Below are positions 20,352-30,387 of a stretch of DNA of 64,000 nt, in pieces (the stretch's first letter is position 1; the number at the start of each line of letters is the position of its first letter). Source of the DNA: Rahnella sikkimica (GTDB taxonomy: Bacteria; Pseudomonadota; Gammaproteobacteria; Enterobacterales; Enterobacteriaceae). The DNA lies in assembly GCF_002951615.1 (NCBI RefSeq), contig NZ_CP019062.1, positions 4,464,001 through 4,528,000 on the forward strand. The letters are read 5' to 3'. The position numbers and the translations under genes were made by a program. The notes under the pieces were generated by a model. The model was not told where the DNA came from, did no database searches, and worked only from the letters and a program-made list of their open reading frames with translations.

Positions 20352-20687
20352 ATGTATTTACGGCCAGATGAAGTGGCACGCGTTTTAGAAACATCCGGAT
20401 TTGAACGCGATTATATTGATGAAAAAGCCTACGGTTATCGCCGTGGCGAACACTATGTGTATGTAAACCGGGAAGCGCGGTTTGGCCGGACTGCCCTGGT
20501 AATACACCCGGCGATGAAAGAACGCAGTGAGCGTTTTGCTGAACCAACGGCATCGTTTCGCAGCAGCGGCGTTTATAAAAATTTCCCGCTGGATGTCTCG
20601 AGCGACAGCGAAACGTATTACGGCATCTGCCACGGTTTCAGCTCGCGCCAGATCCTGGCCAGTTATCTGGATAACGTATTCAGATAA
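20352..20687 (+). CDS. Small conserved enterobacterial protein, probably DUF2002 family
   Basis: 111 aa, hydrophilic, no signal peptide or membrane segment. Conserved-looking stretches are [33 protein letters not shown] and [15 protein letters not shown] recognise it as a small conserved protein of enterobacteria with no known activity; the family name is from memory. A good ribosome-binding site (GCGAGGAGCA) precedes the ATG, and a bidirectional terminator follows. Confidence 0.75.
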   Translation: MYLRPDEVARVLETSGFERDYIDEKAYGYRRGEHYVYVNREARFGRTALVIHPAMKERSERFAEPTASFRSSGVYKNFPLDVSSDSETYYGICHGFSSRQILASYLDNVFR

Positions 20688-20707
20688 TCAGTGACCCATC
20701 GCAGACG

Positions 20708-20737
20708 CAAAAAAGCCGCTGACTCAGCGGCTTTTTG
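20708..20737. terminator. Bidirectional terminator
   Basis: AAAAAGCCGCTGA and TCAGCGGCTTTTT form a long stem with A and T tracts on both sides, between two convergent genes. This is a textbook bidirectional rho-independent terminator. Confidence 0.9.
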
Positions 20738-20741
20738 ACAT

Positions 20742-21182
20742 CTACACCAGATGGATCTGATTATAGGTTTCGTTGTAATCACGACGAAACTGCGCGAGTT
20801 CGAAAGGCTCGATGTCCAGTTCAGCAAAATAGAACAGCGCCAGTTCGGCGTGCTCGCTGCTGAGCTGCGGCGGCAGGTGCGCGCGCACCAGAATGTTCCG
20901 CCAGCGGACAATGTTCTCTTCCGAAGCATCTTTAATAAATGTCTGATAAATAAAAACAACGTAGGCCGCTTTGCGGATCTCTTCAGCATAGCCACCGCTG
21001 ATGGAGCGGATAAACATCTGGCTCTGTCTTTTGCCCATTTCCAGCAGCATTGAATCAATGTAAACCGGCTTAATTTTCAACAGACTGGCGAGAGATTCGT
21101 TCGCTTTACGGGTGTCTGCCGTCATAAACCAATAACCCACAATAAAAACCACAACAATTGCAGCAAGCATAATCCATATCAT
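20742..21182 (-). CDS. DUF1198 protein, YicN-like
   Basis: 146 aa from the ATG at 21182, with GGAGG upstream. It begins MIWIMLAAIVVVFIVGYW, one N-terminal membrane helix, followed by a helical cytoplasmic part. The start and the Q-x-x-I/F-x-x-D-x-S/A-E-x-N pattern (QTFIKDASEENIVRWRNIL) match E. coli YicN. The function is unknown. Confidence 0.8.
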   Translation of the reverse strand: MIWIMLAAIVVVFIVGYWFMTADTRKANESLASLLKIKPVYIDSMLLEMGKRQSQMFIRSISGGYAEEIRKAAYVVFIYQTFIKDASEENIVRWRNILVRAHLPPQLSSEHAELALFYFAELDIEPFELAQFRRDYNETYNQIHLV

Positions 21183-21341
21183 TCTGGACTCTGGCCTCCG
21201 GCCTTTTCTGGCGTGATGTGAAAGGTGCATGCAACACCCGATGCTGCGAGTTTATCTGCTAATGGAAGGAAATACGTGAAGGTGTGACAAAGAATTTACG
21301 CTCCGCGACGCCGGAAGACCTCGCGGAACGTATTCAGGGCA

Positions 21342-22286
21342 TTAATGTGCCGGTGTTTGCTGGCATAAATACTGATAAATCTGCTGAGTATCTTTATCGG
21401 AACACAACCGCGTGCCGATGTTCAGCGTCGCGGCGCTGCCTGCGGCAACACCGAAGCGCACGATATCGGGCAGATCAGCACCGGCGGCGAGTTTGAGCGT
21501 CATCGCGCCCACCATGCTGTCACCCGCACCGACGGTACTCATTTTTTTCACCGGCGGCGGAACCACCTGGAATGCGCCTTGTGCATCAACGGCCAGCGCA
21601 CCCTGCGGCCCGAGTGAAACCACGACGCGTTCGGCTCCGCCGTCGCGGATAATTTTCTGCGCTGCTGCCAGTACGTCGCCCGGATTTTCCAGAGGCCGTC
21701 CGACCAGCGCCGAAAGCTCGTTCTGATTCGGTTTTACCAGCGCCAGGCCGCCCAGTTTCAGACCTGCGGCCAGCGCATCACCGGAGCTGTCGAGAATGCA
21801 GCGCAAACCGGCGTCCTGCGCTTTGCGGATAAGATCGGTCAGCGCGTTAATGTGCGTGCCGGGCGGCAGACTGCCGCTGATCACCAGAATTGAACCGGCA
21901 GGGATATTTTCGATTTTTGCGCTCAGGCTGGCGAATTCGGAATCGCTCAGCCGCGCACCGGGCATGACAAACCGGTACTGTTCTCCGGTATTTTCGGTAT
22001 GAACATGCAGGTTTTGTCGCGTCCAGTCCTGAGTCTCGACCGTATCCGTCGCGATCCCTTCATCGCGCAATAGCTGCGCCAGATGTGCGCCGGTCGGGCC
22101 GCCAATCGGGAAGAGTGCCGTCGCCTGCCCGCCGAGATGGACAATGGCGCGGGCGACGTTAATGCCGCCTCCGCCCGGTTCAAAGACCGGCGCGGTACAA
22201 CGCAGTTTCCCTTCGGGATAAATCTTGGGTGTCAGTGTGGCACTGTCGAGTGAAGGTGCCAGAGTCAGCGTAAAAATTTTGGTCAT
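21342..22286 (-). CDS. pfkB: 6-phosphofructokinase II
   Basis: 314 aa. It follows E. coli PfkB closely: TLTLAPSLDSATLTP, YPEGKLRCTAPVFEPGGGG, DWTRQNLHVH, LVKPNQNELSALV and the catalytic loop STVGAGDSMVGAMTLKLA with the base Asp. It phosphorylates fructose 6-phosphate with ATP in glycolysis and is inhibited by ATP. The second of two adjacent ATGs is used because it aligns with E. coli. It is a single gene with no operon partners. Confidence 0.95.
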   Translation of the reverse strand: MTKIFTLTLAPSLDSATLTPKIYPEGKLRCTAPVFEPGGGGINVARAIVHLGGQATALFPIGGPTGAHLAQLLRDEGIATDTVETQDWTRQNLHVHTENTGEQYRFVMPGARLSDSEFASLSAKIENIPAGSILVISGSLPPGTHINALTDLIRKAQDAGLRCILDSSGDALAAGLKLGGLALVKPNQNELSALVGRPLENPGDVLAAAQKIIRDGGAERVVVSLGPQGALAVDAQGAFQVVPPPVKKMSTVGAGDSMVGAMTLKLAAGADLPDIVRFGVAAGSAATLNIGTRLCSDKDTQQIYQYLCQQTPAH

Positions 22287-22471
22287 CATCGTTCCCTCAG
22301 TTTTCCAAAAACTCCCCTGAGGTTAGCACCCTGATCTGATTTTGCAGCCTCTGATTGCGTATTTAGTAAGCGAGATCAAACCTCCTTGCCGCGGAGCATT
22401 CTGTCACGGTAAGGTCAACGGATGTTCATCAAAGACACGTAAAAAAGAGTCAACTTTTGAGGGAGTAAATG

Positions 22472-23002
22472 ATGGCCAGAAATATTGAGATTAAAGCGAA
22501 GGTTGATGATTTTTCCGCGCTGTACGAAAAGATTGCGCTGATATCTGACGGACTGCCGGACATTATTGAGCAGGATGATACCTTTTTTATCTGTCCGCAC
22601 GGACGCCTGAAGCTGCGCACGCTGGCGGCAGATCGTGGTGAACTGATTTTCTATCAGCGGCCCGATCAGGCGGGGCCTAAAACCAGTTTCTATACGCTTT
22701 CCGAAACTCACGATCCTGACAGTCTGCGTGAAACGCTCACACTGGCCTACGGCGCAGCGGGCAGGGTTATCAAGCAGCGCACGCTTTTCATGCTCGGCCA
22801 AACCCGTCTGCATCTCGATCGCGTAAAAGGGCTGGGTGATTATCTGGAGTTTGAAGTCGTGCTTGATGAAAACGAAACGCCGGAGCAGGGCATTGCGATT
22901 GCAGAGGATCTGCTCGAAAGGCTGGGGATCGACCGGCAGGAACTGGTGGATCAGGCGTATGTCGATTTGCTCAACCAGAAAGGTAAACATCACAACGCGT
23001 AA
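22472..23002 (+). CDS. CYTH-fold protein, class IV adenylate cyclase-like
   Basis: 176 aa from the second of two adjacent ATGs (better spacing to GAGGGA); the first is at 22469. The N-terminal EIKAKV carries the E-x-E/K-x-K CYTH signature. Further charged metal and triphosphate ligands follow (GRLKLRTL, IFYQRPD, LHLDRVKGLGDYLEFEVVL). CYTH enzymes act on triphosphates; relatives are class IV adenylate cyclases (CyaB) or thiamine/tripolyphosphatases. The exact reaction cannot be chosen. Confidence 0.82.
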   Translation: MARNIEIKAKVDDFSALYEKIALISDGLPDIIEQDDTFFICPHGRLKLRTLAADRGELIFYQRPDQAGPKTSFYTLSETHDPDSLRETLTLAYGAAGRVIKQRTLFMLGQTRLHLDRVKGLGDYLEFEVVLDENETPEQGIAIAEDLLERLGIDRQELVDQAYVDLLNQKGKHHNA

Positions 23003-23024
23003 GCCGGAAATCACGTTGTGATTT

Positions 23025-23063
23025 GCCGCCTTCTTTTAACCGTTTAGTTATAAAGAAGGCGGC
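23025..23063. terminator. Convergent hairpin between the CYTH gene and ygfZ
   Basis: GCCGCCTTCTTT and AAAGAAGGCGGC form a 12-bp stem with a 15-nt loop between two convergent genes. Confidence 0.7.
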
Positions 23064-23076
23064 AGAACGTGCCGAA

Positions 23077-24069
23077 TTATTTGGTCTCTTCCAGTGAATA
23101 CGGCAGCGGCTGGATACTTAAATGGCTGGTCGTATCGTCGCGCACGCGCAGGTTGGCATCCGCGTCCAGATCGTTGTTAAGCACGGCCTGAACCCAGACG
23201 GTGCCATCACTGAGCTGAACTGCGGCCAGCACGGTGCCGGTACGACGCCAGTTTTCACCGAGTTGCAGTTCGAGATCGTCAGCCGGAGCCGGTACTTTCG
23301 AGGCTTTACCGGATAACCAGTACAGTGCGCGCTTGTTCGCGCCACGGTATTTCGCGCGTGCGACCATCTCCTGACCGGCGTAACAACCTTTGGTGAAACT
23401 GATCCCGTCCAGTGCCTGAATATTGGTGGCCTGCGGGATAAATTGCGCAGTGTTGGCGGTATCAATAACCGGGAAACCGGCTTCAATATCCAGCGCCAGC
23501 CACTGCTGGCTGTCGTTGCGCTGCGCCTGTTCACCCAGTTCTTCCACCACCTGACGGGCTTTTTCCGGGCTGGTGACAATCAGAAAACGCTCGGCGGGCA
23601 GGGAGAAATGCAGCAGAGTCGTTTCATCCTGCTGCACGACCGGCTGCTCTGCTGTTGGCAGCGTCGAGAATAACCCCGTCAGCGCAGCGCTGGCCTGAAA
23701 ACCAGCCACACCGAGCAGCACCACGTCATCATCGGCGGTGAAAGTAATTTTCGAAAACACGGCGTATTTTTTTATTTCGTTCAACTGCGTGTCGCGCAGA
23801 TTGCGGCGCTCAATATAGGCCATGCCATCGCCACGCGTGAACAAACGCAGGTTGCTCCACATTTTCCCTTTGGCGTCACAGTGCGCACAAAGAATATGGT
23901 GATCGACCGGCAGGGCATCAATGTCAGCGGTGACCTGGCCTTGCAGGTATTTCACCGTGTCCGCGCCGGTCATGGTCACCAAAGCCCAGTCTTCCAGTGA
24001 AATCAGGGTCAGCGGCAGATGCGAAGACGCCGAAGGTTTTTGCGGTGGAAAGGGGAATGCGTTAGCCAT
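23077..24069 (-). CDS. ygfZ: tRNA-modifying protein YgfZ (folate-dependent, Fe-S maturation)
   Basis: 330 aa from the ATG at 24069. It has the family motif K-G-C-Y-x-G-Q-E ([19 protein letters not shown]), whose Cys is essential, plus the GcvT-like folate-binding fold. YgfZ supports tetrahydrofolate-dependent maintenance of Fe-S enzymes such as MiaB. It is divergent from sdhE-ygfX, as in E. coli. Upstream in-frame starts have no family sequence. Confidence 0.95.
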   Translation of the reverse strand: MANAFPFPPQKPSASSHLPLTLISLEDWALVTMTGADTVKYLQGQVTADIDALPVDHHILCAHCDAKGKMWSNLRLFTRGDGMAYIERRNLRDTQLNEIKKYAVFSKITFTADDDVVLLGVAGFQASAALTGLFSTLPTAEQPVVQQDETTLLHFSLPAERFLIVTSPEKARQVVEELGEQAQRNDSQQWLALDIEAGFPVIDTANTAQFIPQATNIQALDGISFTKGCYAGQEMVARAKYRGANKRALYWLSGKASKVPAPADDLELQLGENWRRTGTVLAAVQLSDGTVWVQAVLNNDLDADANLRVRDDTTSHLSIQPLPYSLEETK

Positions 24070-24330
24070 TTTCTTATCCCGGTCAATGAAATGTGACTGA
24101 TGCCTCATGGTAAAAGAGCCCACCGCCTTTGAAAACAGTTATTGGTGCCTTTTACGGGATGCCTTCCAGAGAATGTAAAGCCAGCGACAGGTTTGCAGCA
24201 GGTTTTACGGCACATCACGTAGATTGACAAAACAGGGCACTGAAAAGTTACTTATGACGGCTGACGGCTGATAGAATCGCTTTCTATATAAAAGAATTCT
24301 CATTCTGTATCCCAAAAAAAGAGTCTCATT

Positions 24331-24615
24331 ATGGAAAGCAAAAACCAACTGGATATCAATAACCGTTCCCGTATTCACTGGGCCTGTCGTCGCGGTATGC
24401 GCGAGCTGGATATCTCCATCATGCCGTTTTTTGAACATGAATATGATTCGCTGACCGATGCCGACAAAGAGCTGTTTGCGCGTCTGCTGACCTCTGACGA
24501 TCCGGATTTGTTCAACTGGCTGATGAACCACGGCGAACCGAAAGACACCGAATTACAGCGTATGGTCGCCCTTATTCAGACTCGAAACAAAGCCCGTGGC
24601 CCTGTGGCGATGTGA
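24331..24615 (+). CDS. sdhE: Succinate dehydrogenase assembly factor SdhE
   Basis: 94 aa. It carries the flavinylation-factor motif RGMRELD in [19 protein letters not shown] and the [13 protein letters not shown] segment. SdhE promotes covalent FAD attachment to SdhA and FrdA. It overlaps the next gene by 20 bp, a conserved pair in Enterobacterales. Confidence 0.95.
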   Translation: MESKNQLDINNRSRIHWACRRGMRELDISIMPFFEHEYDSLTDADKELFARLLTSDDPDLFNWLMNHGEPKDTELQRMVALIQTRNKARGPVAM

Positions 24616-25048
24616 TCTCAGGGTGTCCTGGCGCAGTCAGCTCATTTCACTGGGGTCTTACGGTGGCGTGATGTTACTGATTTTGCTGGCACCCTGGCCT
24701 GCAGGCTACTGGCCGGTATGGATGACACTGCTTTTGCTGGTGCTGTTCGAATGCATCCGCAGCCAGCGGCGTATTACGGCCCGAACCGGCGAAATCATCC
24801 TGCTTGAGGATAACCGCCTGCTGTGGCGTGGTCATGAATGGCAGATTAAGCAACCGGTCTGGATGATAAGCAGCGGCGTGTTGCTGACGTTGCGTCGTGA
24901 AAAACGCAAAGGCGGGTTGGCGCAGGCGATGCGCAGCTCAAGACAGCGGTTATGGCTGGCGTCGGACAGTATGGGGCTGGATGAATGGCGGCATTTGCGC
25001 CAGATATTGTTGCGTGGTGATCCCCGCAGCCCGGCTGAACCGGGCTGA
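24596..25048 (+). CDS. ygfX: Inner-membrane protein YgfX
   Basis: 150 aa from a GTG start inside sdhE; the first residues (M-x-LW-x-x-DLRVSWR) align with E. coli YgfX. Two membrane helices (about 15-58) precede a soluble domain with [11 protein letters not shown] and [17 protein letters not shown]. YgfX interacts with SdhE. It has also been described as a toxin acting on MreB/FtsZ, a role that is disputed. Confidence 0.9.
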   Translation: MALWRCDLRVSWRSQLISLGSYGGVMLLILLAPWPAGYWPVWMTLLLLVLFECIRSQRRITARTGEIILLEDNRLLWRGHEWQIKQPVWMISSGVLLTLRREKRKGGLAQAMRSSRQRLWLASDSMGLDEWRHLRQILLRGDPRSPAEPG

Positions 25049-25075
25049 GGTATCTGCTGGTTCGTTCGCGAAAGG

Positions 25076-25594
25076 CTACAGCAGGGCGTCCATTTCCAGC
25101 AGGATCTGCTCGCACCACTGCTGCAGGCGCTCGTCGGTGAGATCAAACTGGTTTACATCGTCGAGCGCGAGGCCGACAAAATGCTTACCGTCGGCGCTGA
25201 GCGGTTTCGGGCTGGTGAATTCGAAACCTTCCGTCGGCCAGAAACCGATGAAGCGAACGCCCAGCGGAACCAGCTGATGATAAAGCATGCCAAGTGCGTC
25301 AAGGAACCACTCGCTGTAACCGAGCTGGTCGCCCATGCCGTACATGGCGACAATTTTTCCGCGCAATTTTAGCGTAGGCAGCTCATTCCAGACGGCTTCC
25401 CAGTCTTCCTGAATCTCGCCGAAATCCCATGTCGGGATGCCGAGGATCAGGATGCTGTAGTCTTCCATCTTATCGGGATCAACATCTTTGATGTTGTGCA
25501 AATCAACCAGCTCTTCGCCCAAAATATCGCGAATTTTCTCCGCGGCCATTTCGGTGTAACAGGTGCTGGAACCGTAGAAAAGTCCAATTTTCAT
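25076..25594 (-). CDS. fldB: Flavodoxin 2
   Basis: 172 aa from the ATG at 25594 ([21 protein letters not shown]). The FMN phosphate loop GSSTCYTE, the W loop [12 protein letters not shown] and the Y loop [13 protein letters not shown] are all present. It is a soluble one-electron carrier. E. coli FldB is SoxRS-induced; no SoxS site is claimed here. It is divergent from xerD, as in E. coli. Confidence 0.95.
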   Translation of the reverse strand: MKIGLFYGSSTCYTEMAAEKIRDILGEELVDLHNIKDVDPDKMEDYSILILGIPTWDFGEIQEDWEAVWNELPTLKLRGKIVAMYGMGDQLGYSEWFLDALGMLYHQLVPLGVRFIGFWPTEGFEFTSPKPLSADGKHFVGLALDDVNQFDLTDERLQQWCEQILLEMDALL

Positions 25595-25704
25595 GCTTGC
25601 TGCCATAACGTCATCAGAATACGAATGGCAGGCAGTGTAGCAGATTTGGGCGAATGAAAGGCATAATGGCGGGTGTCGTCTGCACGCAAGCAACAGGAGT
25701 CGGG

Positions 25705-26664
25705 ATGCCAAAACAAGATAATGCAGGCCATCAGGAGATAACACCTGAACAGGCTGCGCAAGCCGTCAATCAGGCCGATCTGGGCCTGACGGAACAGTTT
25801 CTCGATATGCTCTGGATTGAGCGCAATCTCGCAGAAAATACGCTGTCGTCTTATCGTCAGGATCTGAAATCGCTGCTGGGCTGGATGCATCATAACGAGA
25901 CAGATTTGCTGCACGTCAGCGCCGAAGATTTACAATCTTTCCTGTCGGAACGTATTGAAGGCGGCTATAAAGCGACCAGTTCCGCGCGTTTACTCAGTGC
26001 GATGCGTCGCCTGTTTCAGTACATGAACCGCGAATCGGTGCGGCAGGACGACCCGACGGCGCTGCTGTCCTCGCCTAAACTTCCGCAGCGTTTGCCGAAA
26101 GATCTCAGCGAAGCACAGGTTGATGCGCTGCTGTCCTCGCCGGTGGTGGATGTCCCGCTCGAACTGCGTGATAAAGCCATGCTCGAATTGCTCTACGCCA
26201 CCGGTTTGCGTGTTTCCGAACTGGTCGGGCTGACGCTCAGTGATATCAGCCTGCGGCAGGGCGTGGTGCGGGTGATCGGTAAAGGGAATAAAGAACGGCT
26301 GGTGCCGATGGGCGAAGAAGCGGTGTACTGGCTGGAGAATTATTTCGAGCACGGCAGGCCGTGGCTGCTGAACGGTCAGTCTCTGGATATTGTCTTTCCC
26401 AGCAGCCGGGCGCAGAAAATGACGCGGCAGACATTCTGGCATCGCATCAAACACTATGCGATCCTTGCCGGTATTGATGCGGAGCGGCTATCCCCCCACG
26501 TGTTGCGCCACGCATTTGCCACCCACTTGTTAAACCACGGTGCTGATCTCCGCGTTGTGCAAATGTTGTTAGGCCACAGTGACTTATCAACAACTCAAAT
26601 TTATACCCATGTAGCGACTGAACGACTCAAACTGCTGCATCAACAACATCATCCCCGCGCATGA
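25705..26664 (+). CDS. xerD: Site-specific tyrosine recombinase XerD
   Basis: 319 aa from the ATG at 25705, which follows AGGAG. That gives an N-terminus about 20 aa longer than the 298-aa E. coli protein. The core-binding domain (about 25-120) is followed by the catalytic domain with R-K-H-R-H/W-Y residues: [55 protein letters not shown] (Tyr nucleophile). With XerC it resolves chromosome dimers at dif. xerD-dsbC-recJ is the conserved order. Confidence 0.96.
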   Translation: MPKQDNAGHQEITPEQAAQAVNQADLGLTEQFLDMLWIERNLAENTLSSYRQDLKSLLGWMHHNETDLLHVSAEDLQSFLSERIEGGYKATSSARLLSAMRRLFQYMNRESVRQDDPTALLSSPKLPQRLPKDLSEAQVDALLSSPVVDVPLELRDKAMLELLYATGLRVSELVGLTLSDISLRQGVVRVIGKGNKERLVPMGEEAVYWLENYFEHGRPWLLNGQSLDIVFPSSRAQKMTRQTFWHRIKHYAILAGIDAERLSPHVLRHAFATHLLNHGADLRVVQMLLGHSDLSTTQIYTHVATERLKLLHQQHHPRA

Positions 26665-26689
26665 CGTGCCAGGGAAAAAGGACGAAATG

Positions 26690-27409
26690 ATGAAAAAAGG
26701 TTTAATGCTGCTGACCCTTCTGGCTGCGTGTATAAGCTCCGCGGCGCATGCTGACGATGCTGCAATCAAAGCCACGCTGAACAAGCTGGGAATGAACAAC
26801 GCCGACATTCAGGCAACGCCGGTCACCGGCCTGAGTGCGGTTTCCACCGACAGCGGCGTCATTTATATCACCAGTGATGGCAAGCACGTTTTACAGGGCC
26901 CGATGTACGACGTCAGCGGCAGCCAGCCGGTCAACGTGACCAATAAGGCGCTGGTGAAAAAACTCGATGCGCTGCAAAAAGAGATGATTATCTACAAGGC
27001 CAAAAACGAGAAGCATGTGATCACCGTCTTCACGGACATTACCTGCGGCTATTGCCACAAGCTGCACCAGCAAATGCAGGACTATAACGACCTCGGGATT
27101 ACCGTGCGTTATCTGGCATTCCCGCGTCAGGGGCTGAATTCCAAAACTGAAAAAGATATGCAATCCATCTGGTGTACCGGCAACCGCAAAACCAGTTTTG
27201 ATGCGGCGATGCGTGGCGATGACATCACGCAAGCGACCTGCAAAAGCAGCGATATTGCGAAACATTTCGAGCTGGGCGTGCAGTTTGGCGTGACAGGGAC
27301 TCCGGCCATTGTGCTGGAAGACGGGACTTTGATCCCTGGTTATCAGCCGCCAAAAGAAATGGCCGCGATGCTTGACCAGCGTGATCCTTCACATAAAACC
27401 GGTGGTTGA
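26690..27409 (+). CDS. dsbC: Periplasmic disulfide isomerase DsbC
   Basis: 239 aa with signal peptide MKKGLMLLTLLAACISSAAHA|DDAAI. The N-terminal dimerisation domain is followed by a thioredoxin fold with the active site C-G-Y-C (TDITCGYCHKLHQQM), a second structural Cys pair, and cis-Pro in GVTGTPAIVL. It shuffles wrong disulfides and is kept reduced by DsbD. An adjacent ATG at 26687 is an equal start option. Confidence 0.95.
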   Translation: MKKGLMLLTLLAACISSAAHADDAAIKATLNKLGMNNADIQATPVTGLSAVSTDSGVIYITSDGKHVLQGPMYDVSGSQPVNVTNKALVKKLDALQKEMIIYKAKNEKHVITVFTDITCGYCHKLHQQMQDYNDLGITVRYLAFPRQGLNSKTEKDMQSIWCTGNRKTSFDAAMRGDDITQATCKSSDIAKHFELGVQFGVTGTPAIVLEDGTLIPGYQPPKEMAAMLDQRDPSHKTGG

Positions 27410-27415
27410 TTTTTC

Positions 27416-29149
27416 GTGACCTTGCAGACTCAACTTCGCCGCCGTGAGGTGGCGACTGGCGTGGATCTCCCCGCTGAACTTTCCCCGTTATTGCGCCGGT
27501 TGTATCTGGCCCGTGGCGTTAAGCAGAGCAAAGAACTGGAGCGCAGCGCGGCAGGTTTGCTGCCGTATCAGCAACTTGATGGCATCGATACTGCGGTGAA
27601 ATTGCTGCAAAAAGCCCTGAGCGATCGGATGCGCATTATTATCGTCGGCGATTTTGATGCCGATGGTGCAACCAGCACGGCGCTCACGCTGCTTTCTTTG
27701 CGCAGTATGGGTTGCGGTAATCTGGATTATCTGGTGCCGAACCGTTTTGAAGACGGCTACGGCCTCAGCCCGGAAGTGGTGGAGCAGGCGGCATCGCGCG
27801 GTGCGGAGCTGATCCTGACCGTCGATAACGGGATTTCATCGCACGCTGGTGTGGAGCTTGCGCACGCCAAAGGCATTCAGGTGCTGGTTACCGACCATCA
27901 CCTGCCGGGCGAAACGTTGCCTGACGCCGAAGCAATCATTAACCCCAATCTGCATGGCTGTGAGTTTCCGTCCAAATCTCTGGCGGGCGTGGGCGTCGCG
28001 TTTTACCTGATGCTGGCGCTGCGCAGTGCGTTGCGCGAAAGCGGCTGGTTTGAGCAAAACAATCTGCCAGTTCCGAATCTTGCGGAGCATCTGGATCTGG
28101 TGGCGCTCGGCACGGTGGCGGACGTTGTGCCGCTCGATGCCAATAACCGCATCATGGTTTATCAGGGGCTTAACCGTATTCGTGCGGGGAAATGCCGGGC
28201 CGGTATTCGTGCGCTGCTTGAAGTTGCCGGGCGTGAAGCCCGCACGCTGTGCGCCAGCGATCTGGGTTTCGCGCTCGGGCCAAGGCTCAATGCTGCCGGA
28301 CGTCTCGATGATATGTCCGTCGGCGTGGCGCTTTTACTCAGCGAAGACATTGGTCAGGCGCGAGCGCTGGCCAGCGATCTGGATGCACTGAACCAGACGC
28401 GCCGGGAGATTGAGCAGGGGATGCAGGTCGAAGCGCTGGCGCTGTGCGACAAACTTGAGCGCAGCACCGACGCATTACCGTTCGGGTTGGCGATGTACCA
28501 TCCGGAATGGCATCAGGGCGTCGTGGGCATTCTGGCCTCGCGCCTGAAAGAACGCTTTAACCGCCCGGTGATTGCGTTCGCGCCAGCGGGTGATGGCATT
28601 CTCAAAGGTTCTGGCCGTTCGATTGCCGGTTTGCACATGCGCGATGCGCTTGAACGTATTGATACGCTGAACCCTGGCCTGATGATGAAGTTTGGCGGCC
28701 ACGCGATGGCGGCAGGTTTGTCTCTCGAAGAAGGCAAGTTCGACGAGTTTCGCGACCGTTTCGCCGAACTGGTCGGCGAATGGCTGGATCCGTCGCATCT
28801 TGAAGGCGTGGTCTGGTCGGACGGCGAACTTTCCGCGCATGAGCTGACGATTGATACTGCAGAAATGCTGCGCAATGGCGGCCCGTGGGGGCAGGCATTC
28901 CCGGAACCGACGTTTGACGGCACTTTCCGTATCCTGCAACAAAAGCTTTTGAAAGAGCGCCATCTGAAACTGATGATTGAACCGCTGGGTGGCGGCCCGT
29001 TACTCGACGGCATCGCGTTTAATATCGATCCGACATTCTGGCCGGACAGCAGCATTCGCGAAGTGCAGCTTGCATACCGTCTGGATATCAATGAATTTCG
29101 GGGAAATCGCAGCGTTCAGCTGATCATCGAACATTTGTGGCCGAAATAA
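27416..29149 (+). CDS. recJ: Single-strand-specific 5'-3' exonuclease RecJ
   Basis: 577 aa, starting at a GTG six bases after the dsbC stop. DHH phosphoesterase motifs: VGDFDADGATST, LTVDNGISS, VTDHHLPGE (the DHH motif) and FGGHAMAAGL (DHHA1). The C-terminal OB-like part ends LDINEFRGNRSVQLIIEHLWP. It acts in RecF recombination, mismatch and base-excision repair with Mn/Mg at the DHH site. Confidence 0.96.
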   Translation: MTLQTQLRRREVATGVDLPAELSPLLRRLYLARGVKQSKELERSAAGLLPYQQLDGIDTAVKLLQKALSDRMRIIIVGDFDADGATSTALTLLSLRSMGCGNLDYLVPNRFEDGYGLSPEVVEQAASRGAELILTVDNGISSHAGVELAHAKGIQVLVTDHHLPGETLPDAEAIINPNLHGCEFPSKSLAGVGVAFYLMLALRSALRESGWFEQNNLPVPNLAEHLDLVALGTVADVVPLDANNRIMVYQGLNRIRAGKCRAGIRALLEVAGREARTLCASDLGFALGPRLNAAGRLDDMSVGVALLLSEDIGQARALASDLDALNQTRREIEQGMQVEALALCDKLERSTDALPFGLAMYHPEWHQGVVGILASRLKERFNRPVIAFAPAGDGILKGSGRSIAGLHMRDALERIDTLNPGLMMKFGGHAMAAGLSLEEGKFDEFRDRFAELVGEWLDPSHLEGVVWSDGELSAHELTIDTAEMLRNGGPWGQAFPEPTFDGTFRILQQKLLKERHLKLMIEPLGGGPLLDGIAFNIDPTFWPDSSIREVQLAYRLDINEFRGNRSVQLIIEHLWPK

Positions 29150-29279
29150 GCGGTTTTCATCCCGAATAAAGCCTGCAAAAAAACGGCTCGTTGCTATAAA
29201 AAGACCGCTAATTCCGTTAGAATCGGCGGTTCGAATGGCATTGGGCCAACTCCGAATCTAACGTAAGACGCGAAAAATC

Positions 29280-30378
29280 ATGTTTGAAATTAATCCGGTT
29301 AAAAACCGCATTCAGGACCTGTCCGAGCGGACAGTCGTTCTTCGGGGGTATCTTTGACTATGATGCCAAGAAAGAACGCCTCGAAGAAGTAAACGCCGAG
29401 CTGGAACAGCCGGACGTCTGGAACGAACCTGAACGCGCACAGGCGCTGGGTAAAGAACGTTCCTCACTGGAAGCTATCGTTCAAACTATCGACGAGTTAC
29501 TGCAGGGTGCCGAAGATGTGACCGGCCTGCTGGAACTGGCTGTTGAAGCCGACGATGAAGACACGTTCAACGAAACCGTCGCTGAACTCGATGTGCTGAC
29601 CGGCAAGCTGGAACAGCTCGAATTCCGTCGTATGTTCTCCGGCGAATACGACAGTGCCAGCTGCTATCTCGACATCCAGGCGGGTTCCGGTGGTACGGAA
29701 GCGCAGGACTGGGCGAGCATGCTGCTGCGTATGTATTTACGCTGGGCTGAAGCCAGGGGCTTCAAAACGGAAGTGATTGAAGAGTCTGACGGCGAAGTCG
29801 CAGGCCTGAAATCCGCCACCATCAAAATTATCGGCGACTATGCGTTTGGCTGGCTGCGTACTGAAACCGGCGTTCACCGCCTGGTGCGTAAGAGCCCGTT
29901 TGACTCCGGTGGCCGTCGTCATACGTCTTTCAGTTCCGCGTTTGTGTATCCGGAAGTGGACGATGACATCGCAATCGAAATTAACCCGGCAGACCTGCGT
30001 ATCGACGTATACCGCGCGTCCGGTGCGGGTGGTCAGCACGTCAACAAAACGGAATCTGCGGTACGTATTACCCACATTCCGACCAACATTGTGACCCAAT
30101 GTCAGAACGACCGCTCCCAGCATAAAAACAAAGATCAGGCCATGAAGCAGATGAAAGCGAAGCTTTATGAGTATGAGATGCAAAAGAAAAATGCGGATAA
30201 ACAGCAGCTGGAAGACAACAAGTCTGACATCGGCTGGGGCAGCCAGATTCGTTCTTACGTGCTGGATGATTCCCGAATTAAAGATTTGCGTACGGGCGTC
30301 GAAACACGAAATACGCAGGCCGTGTTGGATGGCGACCTGGATAAATTCATCGAAGCCAGTTTGAAAGCCGGGTTATAA
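29280..30378 (+). CDS. prfB: Peptide chain release factor 2, programmed +1 frameshift
   Basis: The start ATG is at 29280. Frame 1 runs 25 codons to CTT at 29352-29354, then hits TGA at 29355-29357. Slipping one base past T29355 continues at GAC 29356 in the second frame to 30378, giving 365 aa, exactly the E. coli length. Motifs: SPF tripeptide for UGA/UAA reading ([15 protein letters not shown]) and the GGQ peptidyl-hydrolysis loop ([13 protein letters not shown]). The residue before SGAGGQ is Ala, as in most bacteria, not the Thr of E. coli K-12. It is co-transcribed with lysS. Confidence 0.97.
29344..29358 (+). promoter_or_regulatory. RF2 autoregulatory frameshift signal
   Basis: GGGGGTATCTTTGAC contains the internal Shine-Dalgarno-like GGGGG, the slippery CTT, the in-frame TGA and the following C. 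When RF2 is low, slow reading of UGAC favours the +1 slip and full-length RF2 is made. The arrangement is identical to the classical element. Confidence 0.95.
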
Positions 30379-30387
30379 GGAACCAAC

